A stretch of DNA of 32,669 bases, taken from NCBI GenBank assembly GCA_000320545.1, contig ADNK01000913.1, forward strand, positions 1 to 32,669, written 5' to 3'. Under the pieces are notes generated by a model, which had not been told where the DNA came from, made no database searches, and saw only the letters and a program-made list of their open reading frames with translations. Position numbers and translations under genes: made by a program. This document shows positions 23,158-32,669 of the stretch, in pieces (positions within the stretch are counted from its first letter, which is position 1; the number at the start of each line of letters is the position of its first letter). The DNA is from Bigelowiella natans CCMP2755 (lineage: Eukaryota > Cercozoa > Chlorarachniophyceae).

Positions 23158-24036
23158 TGTGTGTGGGCGCATAATTTTACTTTTCGTATTCCGAAAGGAT
23201 ATAGTTGTGCTTCTGTTTCAATTTTGATCGTTAACGTTTTCTGAAATTATTCATTTCTTTTTCTTCTCTTTCTTCTTCTTCTTCTTCTTCATCATCCTCC
23301 CCCCTCTCCGGTCTTCTCTACTCGCTGGAACTTAGATCTACCGTGAGAATGGACCCAGGTGTGCATAGCAGCCTATCGTGTGATATGTATCGTTTGCTCT
23401 TCTCTCCCTATCGACACATCGGGGGGCAGTCTTTTGTTAAAGGGAGGGGGGGTTAGCCTATGGGGGGGGGGTGTACCCGATAATGCCAGATATATTCTAT
23501 TTGTTTGCCTACTAATCACGCAACGAACGAATTAGATCACCGAATTCCCATCATCCACCCCCTTTAGAAACGCTAAAGCGGGCTGCCAACGCGGCCGACA
23601 GAATCAACCAGCAGTTGCAAATGCGCGGCGTGTAATTCAACAACATCATCCACAGCCATCACTCACAAACGCCACAGCAGCGAGCAGGATTCGAGATAGC
23701 GTGCCATATAGAAAAGGGGGAAGGGGGCGGGGGGGCGGAGGGGCGGAGCAATCTGTACTCTTTCCGACGTGGTTTGAACCGACTCATATACAAAGCTGTG
23801 TAGTAGTACCTTCGTGGATGAAAAGACTCTCTGTATCCCTATCTTCTCCTATATATCTTAGGACTGGTGCTGGCGTGCCCATGCCGTTCATGCAGCACAG
23901 CCATGAGATCGATATCAACGATGTGCCGTGGGAGCGGCGGACACATCTGACCATGACGGCAACACACATGAGAATGTATGTATGGGCGCACTACTAGCAG
24001 GAGGAGGAGAAATAACAAGATAGAATACCCCGCAAT

Positions 24037-24068
<32 letters not shown>

Positions 24069-24244
24069 CGACCACACTATTGCAGCCTCCTCCTCCTCCT
24101 CCTCCTCGTAAAGAAGATTGACTCCCCTCCCTCCTAATAATTACGTGTAGAAACAAGGAGACGGGGTCGGTGATTTCCATTCTAGGACGATACGTAGGAC
24201 CGGAAGAGCTCAAAACGGAAGATGATGTTAGCTTAAATAGAGAT

Positions 24245-24290
<46 letters not shown>

Positions 24291-25734
24291 GTAGCAGCAC
24301 CACCTGTAGAAGTAGCAGTTGGAGTTGTAGCAGTTCTCCAAGTAGTGGTTGGATATGGCTGGCAGAGCAGCACGCTGAGAGATAATACAAGCAGCGCCCA
24401 AATAATAACCAACCCCCATGATGACATGGGCGGCGGTGGCAGCGCGACGATGACAAAGCTCACGGACATTCTATGCGCTGATGAATTGTGTGTCCCCATC
24501 TTCCCCCATTGCATTGATTTAACCCCCAGAAAAGACTGCGTTTAAGGGTATCTGCCATGAGCGCAGAGATGCTCGATGCAGGTCGCTTATGAGATCCCGC
24601 CTTTACCCCTTTCCTGCCACACCTCCCTCCCCCTCTTTCCCCCCCCCAAAAAGCCGCATTTCCCCTGGGTAAGCGCGTGTTGGTTGAAGGGCTGTCACAG
24701 AAGTAATGATATTATATCTCCTGGGGCTTGCTTTTTCTGCCGTATTTTGAATGAAATCGCGGTGATAAAGCGCGTTATACACTTCCGGAAGATAAAGGAA
24801 AGTCGTCGTTTTCAACACTACTTTGCGCAGGGGTAAACATGGTGTACAAGCTTATAAATGACGGAAATTCGTATACATGGGCGCCGGGAGGTGGCCTTCC
24901 CTTCTCGGAAAAGGTCAGGGCGATAGCACGATTACTTAGCAAAGGGAAGGAGGAGGAGGAGGAGGAGGAGGAGGAGGAGGATGGAGTGGGGCTGGGGGGG
25001 AGGGTAGTGTTGATCTATAATCACCGTCCCTGCCCATTATTATCAGCATATTTTCTGTGATCAACATCGTCATCATCGTCATCATCGTCATCATCATCCT
25101 CATCATCATCGTCATCATCGCCATTATCATCATCATTATCATCATCATCCAAGGTGACAATTGACATACCAAATGTGCCGGGGTTCAACCTAAAGTACCG
25201 GATCATCGGACCGCAAGGCAAGAAGCGAGGACAGCTCTCCCCTCCCCCCCCACCCTCCTTTCTCTCTGTCTGCTCCCCTCTCCTCTTCCCCTCCCATCCC
25301 CCGCTTCTAATTTTATGGATTTTTACACCTTTTTTTACATCTTTGTAGGTGGGTTTATCAAGCACATCGAAGAACGCGCAGGTTTGCCTTTTATTGTAAC
25401 GATGCAGATAAGATTCAAAAGAGAAATAAAGAGAAAGGGAGAGAGACAGAGAGAGAGAGAGAAAGAGATGGGAGCGAGAAAGCGTCCGCGCAGGGCACGG
25501 AGGGGGGGGAGTGGTAGGGAGATTGAGGGGGAGAATGGAGAGGTTAGGCTAATGTCTCAACTAAATGACAACTTATTCTTCACATATTGTACTTACATGA
25601 GCAACCACCACCGCCTCCGCCACCATCATCATCATCATCATCATCAAATTCAGGAATTCGTGTGTTTCTTCGAGGGAGGGGATCTGGGTTTATAGAAGGG
25701 TGCTGCATCACACACACAAACACACACACACACA

Positions 25735-25770
<36 letters not shown>

Positions 25771-26325
25771 GCGTACACCCGCATCCAAACTCCAAAAGGA
25801 TGGATGTTGTTTCCGAATTATGCATTGCTTGCAGCATACGCATTTTAATGCATACACGCGTACACTGCGAACCCCTTGACATGTACTCGTCATCATGCAC
25901 ACACGCACACACACGCACACAGCGCTCTGGGGCGCGAGATGGAGGAGACGATGTTCCTGTACTTAGCCTCCAGAGATAGGGTGAGTGAGAGGCGCTCTCG
26001 CAATGATGGCCGTGCTGTTTGATATAAGAGTGAAGTAGATTGTATAGCCCTTTGCGTGGTTGTTGAGGGGGGGGGGGGTTCATGGAATAGGGAGGTGGTT
26101 TCAGATGAGATATGAAAAGCCTTCGTTTCCTCCTCAGCAAAAGTGGTTCTTTTCGTTTGCTTTTGGTCTTCTCAGGAAAGTCTGGAGTTAGCGAGAGTGT
26201 TGGCTCGGAATTTGATCGATACCGTCGCACAGGACTACGTTGATTGGGGAGGGGTACGCGACGTGTGCGGTGGTGTCTGATAGTAGCGACAGTAGGGATA
26301 TCATTAAAAATACGAATCTTATATT

Positions 26326-26402
<77 letters not shown>

Positions 26403-26780
26403 TATATAATATAGTCGTTAGAGGGTGGGGGGAGGAGAGTAAAAACAAGTTATTGTACGGTGTTCGACAGGGATCGCGCGGGTTCAACTCCAAGAGTGGA
26501 GATGCACAACGCCAATACGGCGTACAAGATAACGGTAGTAGTAGTAATAGCAGCAGCAGCACCACCACCACCATCGAATTAAAGGAGTCTGTTGCATGGA
26601 GCACGATGATGGAATTTGAAACACGCCATTGTGCATGTATGCAAATCTCCTCCTTTCTTGTCATTTTCATCATCACCTCACGAACCAACCTATTTCTGTA
26701 CAGATCTAATGACCAAGCTCTATGGGGAGCAATTGTATGCTGCGGATGCGATGGCCAGAGCAGCTCCCCCCCCCTTTTAG
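22837..26780 (+). CDS. KHDC4/BLOM7-like KH-domain RNA-binding protein
   Basis: Predicted splicing-associated RNA-binding protein. Fourteen exons, all phases consistent: 22924(or 22837)-23099, 23336-23358, 23568-23631, 23862-23975, 24151-24226, 24530-24581, 24831-24913, 25154-25217, 25349-25381, 25654-25699, 25923-25980, 26176-26253, 26471-26534 and 26704-26780; 335 aa from the second ATG. Order matches animal KHDC4: a helix (LKRAANAADRINQQLQ, the AAxxAAKIN helix), a first KH-like unit (EIDINDVP ... ISILGRYV ... MVYKLINDG), then a KH domain with a textbook GXXG loop in RIIGPQGGFIKHI, then VFLRGRGSGFIEG, the family's most diagnostic string, MFLYLASRD and ARNLIDTVAQDY. Exons are tiny (23-176 nt), and most introns contain a microsatellite. 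The eighth intron begins with GC. The start is ambiguous: 22837 and 22924 are in frame, and upstream exons cannot be excluded. Confidence 0.88.
23116..23150 (+). repeat. Microsatellite (GT)n
   Basis: Lies a few bases after the donor of the first KHDC4-like intron; the donor GTGTGTGT is itself part of the GT-rich tract. Confidence 0.95.
24036..24107 (+). repeat. Microsatellites (CAA)n and (CTC)n
   Basis: (CAA)n at 24036-24069 and (CTC)n at 24086-24107, both in the KHDC4-like intron 23976-24150. Confidence 0.9.
24248..24287 (+). repeat. Microsatellite (TA)n
   Basis: About 20 TA units in the KHDC4-like intron 24227-24529, a few bases from the donor. Confidence 0.95.
24947..25152 (+). repeat. 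Microsatellites (GGA)n and (ATC)n
   Basis: (GGA)n at 24947-24981 and an imperfect (ATC)n tract at about 25061-25150, ending at the acceptor of the same KHDC4-like intron. Confidence 0.9.
25218..25348 (+). other. GC-AG intron in the KHDC4-like gene
   Basis: The exon ending in GGACCGCAAG is followed by GCAAGA, a classical GC donor with strong U1 complementarity, and the acceptor is TTTGTAG. Only this junction gives the unbroken GPQGGFIKHI reading of the KH GXXG loop; no GT near the boundary keeps frame. Confidence 0.75.
25621..25769 (+). repeat. Microsatellites (CAT)n, (CA)n and (TA)n
   Basis: (CAT)n at 25621-25647 abuts an acceptor; (CA)n 25710-25736 and (TA)n 25740-25769 follow the next exon. 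All in KHDC4-like introns. Confidence 0.9.
26330..26401 (+). repeat. Compound microsatellite (TA)n(GT)n
   Basis: About 19 TA units then about 16 GT units in the KHDC4-like intron 26254-26470. Confidence 0.95.
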
Positions 26781-27707
26781 GCTGCGGTAGCATAGTTTAC
26801 GAGTGCAGCGAGAGAAAGTGCCTTTGGCCTGCTGGTGGGACAGCGGATACGCTTCTAATTAGCACTGTCTAGATGTCTAGGTGTAGAAGAATATATCGAT
26901 TCCCTTTGCATTGTGTGCGTTGGCCGATGCTGTCATGTCATGAATTTTAAGGGGCATGCGATGCATGTTCGCGCGCTCCGCCCTTGCATGACCGTGCGCT
27001 GCTGAGAAGCGAGCGAGTGTGTAGGCGTAGTAATTTCTACTATCGATAGACAGCCACATTACGCATGTGCATGTGTTTTGTTTCTCATAGCATTGCATCA
27101 TTAACGGCGAACATGTACTAATCCACGTCGCCCTCTTTATTAATAATGTGACCGACACTATGCTAAGCTAGCTAAGCCACGTAGACTACTACTAGCTAGA
27201 CTACTATCTAGCCATGTTATATAATGTTGTACACAAAGCTAGATACACATCGCGTGTGTGCTAGCGTGCGCTATTCGCTAGCCAGCTAGTAGCTAGCATA
27301 CGTAGTGATGACAATACACAATTGGTCGAAAAGATTTAAGTATTTCACCATACGTGCAATGGTCTCATGCTTATCACACATCGATCGTCGTCGTGTCATG
27401 TAGCGTGTCTAAGACTGCACTGGGCTTTAGCTATAGATATACGCAGCTTGCGCAGCACTGATGCATATATGCAACCGTACATATGTACATATCTAGGCTG
27501 CATAGAGGCTACATTGCTTGATGCTATCGATAGCAGAACACAACAAGGGCAGCATAGCACATACATGGGCATTTGATATAATGCTGACTCAAACTAATAA
27601 ATACTGAGAACGTGTGAAAACGATTACGAATTACGTAACGGTAGACGTGATATCCGAAAACGATAAGTGTACATTTGTGTGACAACACTTAGCATATTTA
27701 CACACAT

Positions 27708-27750
<43 letters not shown>

Positions 27751-27851
27751 GCATAACTATAAATATGAAAAATGTATATAGGAAGAAAGGAAAAACCAGG
27801 AAAAGATCGTTTCGAAATCACCCCCCTCAGTAGCAGCACTTCTTGGCGCGC
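26781..27851. other. Convergent intergenic spacer with CTAG-rich patch
   Basis: Separates the KHDC4-like stop from the MFS stop. 27160-27300 is crowded with GCTAGC/CTAG palindromes, 26940-27120 is GCATGC-rich, and 27711-27748 is an (AT)n tract. No gene seen. Confidence 0.55.
27711..27748 (+). repeat. Microsatellite (AT)n
   Basis: About 19 AT units, about 100 bp beyond the stop of the MFS gene. Confidence 0.95.
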
Positions 27852-29333
27852 TTATTGCTTCTTGGACTCGCCCGCCTCGACGTTTTCCAGTTGCTGGTAG
27901 CCGCCCACCTCGACCGGTTTAAACTTCTTTGGCTCATCGTCAAGTGAAGGCCTGGTCATGAGGAAGATGGTGGAGATGATGCAGGCGACGAATCCGAGCA
28001 TTGCGTACACTTTCAGGTTGGGGGTGTAGTCGGAAAGGCGGTCTCCGTAGCGTCCCTTGACTCCCATCGCTGCGTAAGTTGCATCGGCAGCCTTCATGTT
28101 TGGACCCATCACGGCGTCGAGGATGAAGTTTTGCGATGCATGGCCAATGATCATCGAAACAGGAATCATGGTAGCGTGCAGCTCCTTGGGTGTAAGATCC
28201 GCGGATTTGGGGAAGACCACCACGCAGAAGATGTTGTAGCCAAGGCCGAGGAAGATGATGTACACCATCAGCATGAAAGTGCGTCCGGTTTGGCTGAGTC
28301 CCAGTCCCCATTCCATGTAGATTGCGAACCAGGCAAATCCCATGAAAAGCCCAGAGAAAGGAAGGAGCTTGAGACGATCGAAGGGCAAGTGCTGTCCGAG
28401 GAAAGCGCCGATGAAGGGCGCGGAGAGACCTTGGATGAACTTGTGAACCTTGCCGAACATGTCAGGGAAGAGAGGGTTCCAAGCCACAAAGAGCGACTGG
28501 TACTCAACCTTAGGTGCTCCCCAGCAGGCCTCAGTAACACCGGTGATGAACCAGTAGCCAACGATGTGTACCATAGCCATTGGGTGGTTCCCCATCCATC
28601 GGAACATCACAGTGAAAGCCTCGGTAAAGCCCATTCTCTTCTTTTCCTTGAGGCCTGGAGGAGCAAGTCCGAAGGAGCAGTGGATTCCGAGCGTCATAGC
28701 TGCAGCAATACCTCCAACGAGCACAGCAACGAGGACACCGGAGGACAGGTCGAATGGAGCTGTGCGACCAATGACTGCAGGGTAGAGGAAAGAGGTGGTC
28801 ATCTGACTGATTCCTCCTGCTCCGAGGAGCATACCCTTGGCGAGAGGGCGTTGGTCCTTCGACATCCAAGTGTACAGGGTTGCCTCAGTCGCACCCATCA
28901 TGCACGCTTTACCGACTCCGGTGATGACACGGCCCCAGAGAAGACCCATACCGTAGCTGGCGGGGTCGACGTCGAGAAACTGCACGAAGATACCAAGTGC
29001 TACGGTGACCTGGGAGATTGTCATCATGTTTCCGCCGCCGAACCAGGTCACAAAGAATCCACCAGGAAGGAAAAGGGCAATCTTTGCGTACTTCTGCCAG
29101 CTGGACATGTTTTTAAACGTGATGCTGTCCACGTATGGCATGTAGCCTTGGATGGCCTTCTTCGACACTGCGAACCACTCGTCTCCAAGACCCATCAGGA
29201 GGAAGATCAAGGGCACAGCGGTCATCACTGTGATCTTACCGGGACCCCATGTGTTGTCTGGAGATTTAGGATTCAGGAGCGACTTCTTCGCATCTTCATC
29301 CCGGGACTGTGGAGCGTACTTGTTGGTACTCAT
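27852..29333 (-). CDS. 12-TM major facilitator superfamily transporter, intronless
   Basis: A single uninterrupted 493-aa frame with about 12 hydrophobic segments; substrate not assignable. The start is taken at MSTNKYAP (29333); the frame stays open to 29435 but that stretch is outside the hydrophilic N-terminus expected for the family. Visible: an N-terminal hydrophilic tail (residues 1-25), TM1 with VMTAVPLIFLLMGLGDEWFA, a GRVITGVGKACMMGATEATLY segment equivalent to the MFS TM4/TM5 Gly-rich motif, a central loop with KEKKRMG, and a C-terminal cytosolic tail rich in Glu/Lys. Unlike every other gene in the window, it has no intron, has GC-rich third positions and produces long open frames on the opposite strand (28131-29354), a side-effect of codon bias. 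This points to strong expression, a retrogene, or acquisition by transfer. Unlike the sugar porter at 1-3486, it lacks the PESPR and QQxSGxNA signatures. Confidence 0.88.
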   Translation of the reverse strand: MSTNKYAPQSRDEDAKKSLLNPKSPDNTWGPGKITVMTAVPLIFLLMGLGDEWFAVSKKAIQGYMPYVDSITFKNMSSWQKYAKIALFLPGGFFVTWFGGGNMMTISQVTVALGIFVQFLDVDPASYGMGLLWGRVITGVGKACMMGATEATLYTWMSKDQRPLAKGMLLGAGGISQMTTSFLYPAVIGRTAPFDLSSGVLVAVLVGGIAAAMTLGIHCSFGLAPPGLKEKKRMGFTEAFTVMFRWMGNHPMAMVHIVGYWFITGVTEACWGAPKVEYQSLFVAWNPLFPDMFGKVHKFIQGLSAPFIGAFLGQHLPFDRLKLLPFSGLFMGFAWFAIYMEWGLGLSQTGRTFMLMVYIIFLGLGYNIFCVVVFPKSADLTPKELHATMIPVSMIIGHASQNFILDAVMGPNMKAADATYAAMGVKGRYGDRLSDYTPNLKVYAMLGFVACIISTIFLMTRPSLDDEPKKFKPVEVGGYQQLENVEAGESKKQ

Positions 29334-30582
29334 TATCGATCGACTGAGTTCTAAACAAAATCCAAAAATCAGAGACAGATCGTCATGGCGCACCACCTTC
29401 CCTACTTCGCAAAAATGGAACAATTTCGCCGCCACGCACTACTGGAACACGCAGCATGCATGAGATTGCTCCGCTATTACAATTCCATAACTTGTTTATC
29501 ATAAGGTTGCAGCCAAGAAATGCCATTTAAAACTATTTCATGCAAGTAAATTTCTAGAAATGTTGTGTACGAGGTAGTTCTTAAGGGGACGGGAAGGGGG
29601 GGGGGGGGGTACACCACTCACAAGGGCCTCAGATGATTGGTTGGCGAGTTCTGTCGCGCAGATGTCAATGGCAGAGATGATTTTCCAAATCACTGACCGA
29701 TTCTTATGAGCGACAATTGAAAAATAGACTTTTAATGAGATATCTCACCTAAATTTGAGGGTGTGCTGGGGAAATCTACCGTTTATAGCTGAAAGACTTA
29801 ACATTAACCGCAATATTTTTTAGAAGACGATTTTAGGATATCTTACTGTCTATTCGAGAAATTACAACATAAATAGGCCTAATTTTACGGTAAATGTCCA
29901 TTATCACACTACTGGTTGCGGGCTGATAGGTGTTCAGATCTCCCACTGAGCGGAATATCTCTGACCCTCACAATCTTTAGGAAAATATCTAGCGCGTTTC
30001 TTTTTAATTCGATGCAAACACGCTCTTTTTATGAAGAGTTTTGATTTATAATTTGGCAATTGTTTCATTGCGTCAACCAGTTGCGTCTGGTTCCGGTTCG
30101 TGAACCGGGTTTTAAGAACTTTAGACTCCTTGCGTAAGAGTAAGTACCGGGGATTTATTGAATTAGGATATTAATCAGATGCAATTTGACCCCTCTGGTC
30201 CTTCGTTACCACCAAATCAGATTTTTAGTGCAGAGTTCCTTACGGGGTACCTCACGGGCACGGGGCATAGACAGGGAGAGTTCTCTTATTTTCTTCGGAT
30301 TGACAATTTCGCCATATTTTCCCCTCAGACCTGCGAGTATGCGCATCCCTCCTTCAATTCATTGCTCGAGGATAAATCATGAACGACAATACAAAAACCT
30401 TGTAGCTCATACTAAATCCGGCAAGCCCAGGAACCATATCGCGAGACATCTTGGAGAGGAAATTACGCGCCGTCGTAGAGAGGTAAAACAAGTCAAGAAA
30501 ATATACTTAACATTACCATATGAGGGTGAGAAAATAGTCTCCGTGATATTCTTCATGCATTCTGTCGGCAGATAAGAGTAAG
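29334..30582. other. Spacer between MFS transporter and the right-edge gene
   Basis: The first 250 bp should hold the MFS promoter. A poly-G run lies at 29596-29609 and a double hairpin at 30075-30108. Frames at 30220-30370 and 30406-30482 look mildly coding (the latter ends at a good GTAAAA donor) and could be 5' exons of the right-edge gene, but I could not phase them in. Confidence 0.5.
30075..30108. repeat. Two adjacent perfect hairpins
   Basis: AACCAG-TTGCGT-CTGGTT (6-bp stem) is directly followed by CCGGTTC-GT-GAACCGG (7-bp stem). No RNA family recognised. Confidence 0.6.
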
Positions 30583-31400
30583 ATGATCATGATAGGTAGT
30601 TTCCAAGACATATTTTATTCTAAAACGATGGAATTTTTTATTACTCGATACCTTCAAGGCTGCGAGCGTATTACACACGCACCCGAGCAATCAACCATTT
30701 CTTTCGCAGCTGGAGTGAAGATATACAATGGCACAATCCCAGCTTCTGTCGAGCCTATGTTGGGCTCTCTTTGTGCTGTACCCCACTCTTATTAGGGGAG
30801 GGGGGAATGAGGTGGGTTTCGCCGTCGCTGCAAAAACCCCGCGTTCGGGACTGATGAAATTGGTGTTTTCCAGAATCTAGCTGATCTGGAAGCTATCCTT
30901 GATACTTTCCCCGACGATCATCCTATGAAACTGGTACTGTGTATATACTGCAGTACTCCCTCACTCATTCTTTCCCACTGTCCACTTGTGTGTGCGCGCG
31001 CGCGCGCGAAGACAGAGGGGAGATGCTGACCGTTATTCTACGATTCCAAGGAAATGTTTTCGAAGATAAATATTTTCTCTTTAACACATCAGAGCTATCT
31101 GGAGTATCCATTGGCCAACATCGGGACCCAGGTGATGATGATGATTCAGTGCGAGTGATCACTACTTTCCTCCGTTCGGTGTTAGAACACTGAGCCTCAT
31201 CATCATTATTATCCCCATCCTTATCCTCACCATCTCCCCCCCCCCCTCCACCCTCTCCTTCTGAAACGACGTGAAGGAAGAAGACTGGAACGCTTATCAC
31301 AGCGGCCTCGCTATACATATGGAAAATGGAAGGTAGCAGCATAAAGTGTAGTAGTGGTAGTAGTCAGAGCACAAACGTTAGTAGTAGTAGTAGTAGTAGT

Positions 31401-31433
<33 letters not shown>

Positions 31434-32105
31434 AAGAAGAAATAGTGCCTGTACTTCTCTGAAGGAATATGCGTGTTGTAGCAGTATCATTTTAAAAAGA
31501 TATGTCACGTTAGGGAGTTTAGGATTGACTATCGACCTCGCGACCCGGAGCACCTCATGAATTTTATCCGCCCCCTGGTGAGAGTTGAAGGGGGGAGGGG
31601 GGAGGGGGACCAGGGAGTCTTCTAGACAGCACGTAGAAAACAGCTATGGTTTCATTACCCGAAGCATGTGACGCCATACGCTGAATGACACCATCACTTG
31701 TTGCACAGCATGGTAGCGCTCAAGGACGGAACACTTCATTTATGCTATTTCCTACATTATTCATCTCCCTCCTCCTCCTCATTGACTTTTTTATTTCAAC
31801 CACTCCTGCTGCAGGTTCATACGAAGGGACAGTGGCCCTTGTGGGTGCGTGCTGCAGATGTTACAACAGAACAGACGAGCATTTACTGCAATGATGATAG
31901 TAGCCATTGGGGAGATTCTATACCTATGTAACATCCACTTTTCGCATGATCAGGATGTGGAGATTGACTGGAAGAACGAAGCTTACATAGGTGGGTTTTG
32001 AAGAGATATAGAGCAAAAAGCAGAAAAAGACGAAAAGGAGCAATCAGGAAACTGCATCGATTAACTGTACCTTGCTCTCTCTCTCTCTCTCTCTCTCTCC
32101 CTCCC

Positions 32106-32141
<36 letters not shown>

Positions 32142-32144
32142 AAA

Positions 32145-32194
<50 letters not shown>

Positions 32195-32669
32195 AAGGGA
32201 GAGGGAGTGTACAGAGAGAGAAGAGTATACGAAGACAACATACAAGATTTCTCCATATCACTTGGATTCACCTTAGTCTTTAACCCCCCCTCACTCCACT
32301 TCCCGCCCTCCATAACTCACGAACTCTTATATCCTCAGCCTGGGAGGAATCAATCGACGACCGCTTCACAAACATGACAGTAACTTCTCCACCTGATATT
32401 TCGCCTGTTGTATGATGGCTCTCCCGCAATCAGAATACTAAAAAATAGCATTCGTATCCGATAGCAGTATTGCGTCGGTTATTAGTTGCTATTCAACACC
32501 TACCTCGTTCACCACCACCACCACCACCACCACCACCATCTTCATCATTATTGTTATTTACTAGTACATCGGGGATGCCAACGTGGAGCAGCTTCGACAT
32601 CTGGTCCCTCTTCGTTTCTTGCACTGCTGCTTTCCGTCGTTAATGATCGCTAAATCCATTGTTCAGCTC
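30583..32669 (+). CDS. Unrecognised multi-exon protein, 3' end outside window
   Basis: I do not recognise this protein. A chain of small exons keeps phase: 30583(start uncertain; an ATG at 30628 is an alternative)-30777, 30874-30933, 31051-31131, 31277-31332, 31523-31577, 31815-31859, 31954-31990, 32339-32379 and 32565-edge. Readable segments include MEFFITRYLQGCERITHAPEQ, KIYNGTIPASVEPMLG, NLADLEAILDTFPDDHPMK, EEDWNAYHSGLAIHMENG, IDYRPRDPEHLMNFIRPL, VHTKGQWPLWVRAAD, DVEIDWKNEAYI, EESIDDRFTNMT and YIGDANVEQLRHLVP. The text is acidic and rich in Trp/Tyr, typical of a globular cytosolic domain, without signal peptide or TM segment. Introns carry (CG)n, (TAG)n(AAG)n and (CT)n/(GA)n repeats. The style (tiny exons, repeat-filled introns) matches the KHDC4-like gene. 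Function cannot be inferred. Confidence 0.6.
31379..31441 (+). repeat. Compound microsatellite (TAG)n(AAG)n
   Basis: About 8 TAG units then about 12 AAG units, in an intron of the right-edge gene. Confidence 0.95.
32077..32186 (+). repeat. Microsatellite cluster (CT)n(CA)n...(GA)n
   Basis: (CT)n 32077-32127, (CA)n 32127-32140, then (GA)n 32148-32186. The CT and GA arms are complementary and could fold into a long hairpin in the transcript. Confidence 0.95.
32514..32538 (+). repeat. Microsatellite (CAC)n
   Basis: About 8 CAC units shortly before the acceptor of the last exon seen in the right-edge gene. Confidence 0.9.

Noticed and set aside
23839-24213. 124-aa minus-strand open frame with poly-Val and poly-Gly
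   Set aside because: It translates the (CAA)n and (CTC)n intron repeats; not a protein.
25580-26230. 216-aa minus-strand open frame
   Set aside because: It is made of microsatellite translations (Tyr-Ile, Cys-Val, poly-Asp and poly-Gly runs) crossing KHDC4-like exons read on the other strand.
28131-29354. Long open frame on + opposite the MFS gene
   Set aside because: It is a shadow of the GC-biased codon use of the minus-strand transporter; its protein is rich in His/Glu/Ser with no hydrophobic segments or motifs.
31954-32140. Regular repeats resembling a CRISPR array
   Set aside because: The repeats are perfect di- and trinucleotide tracts without spacers, in a eukaryotic intron.
1-32669. 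tRNA, rRNA or organellar sequence
   Set aside because: I saw no cloverleaf with the usual GGTTCRA arm and 7-bp acceptor, no rRNA-like stretch, and the intron-rich layout argues against an organelle.

Overview
This window is nuclear DNA of a microbial eukaryote, not a prokaryote. Protein-coding genes are cut into many short exons by GT-AG introns, long simple-sequence repeats fill introns and spacers, and the domain repertoire is eukaryotic (CLU, KH, SAM, Tudor-knot, EF-hand, sugar porter). I cannot place the species; a free-living protist or alga (for example a chlorarachniophyte-like or stramenopile-like organism) would fit. I read exons by hand from reading-frame content, splice dinucleotides and intron phase. 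In almost every case the phases join exactly, which is the main support for the models.

Layout, left to right: (1) the C-terminal half of a sugar-porter-type MFS transporter on + (window start to 3486); (2) a complete secreted GH29 alpha-L-fucosidase on + with 7 exons (4789-6849); (3) a 10-exon coiled-coil protein on - (9820-7567); (4) a two-exon EF-hand protein with an internal duplication on + (10134-11454); (5) a 14-exon SAM / coiled-coil / double Tudor-knot protein on - (14483-12106); (6) a very large + gene (14834-21321) combining a CLU domain, two discoidin-like modules and about 13 leucine-rich repeats; (7) a 14-exon KHDC4/BLOM7-like KH protein on + (start 22837 or 22924, end 26780); (8) an intronless, GC-rich 12-TM MFS transporter on - (29333-27852); (9) the 5' part of an unrecognised multi-exon gene on + (about 30583 to beyond the window end).

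Genes 3/4 and 5/6 are divergent pairs separated by only about 310-350 bp, so each spacer probably carries both promoters. Genes 2/3 and 4/5 are convergent. There is no operon logic. The neighbours have unrelated roles: glycan hydrolysis, two transporters, calcium binding, RNA/chromatin binding and scaffold proteins.

The window is compartmentalised. From 1 to 5.5 kb and from 22.8 to 32.7 kb, introns and spacers are packed with di- and trinucleotide repeats, while the 7.5-21.3 kb block has almost none. The spacers at 3.9-4.5 kb and 21.9-22.4 kb carry copies of one dispersed repeat family that includes GAACAAT-type arrays in inverted orientation. The strongest candidates for undescribed biology are the CLU-discoidin-LRR protein, the SAM/double Tudor-knot protein, the unrecognised gene at the right edge, and several apparent introns of only 23-33 nt.
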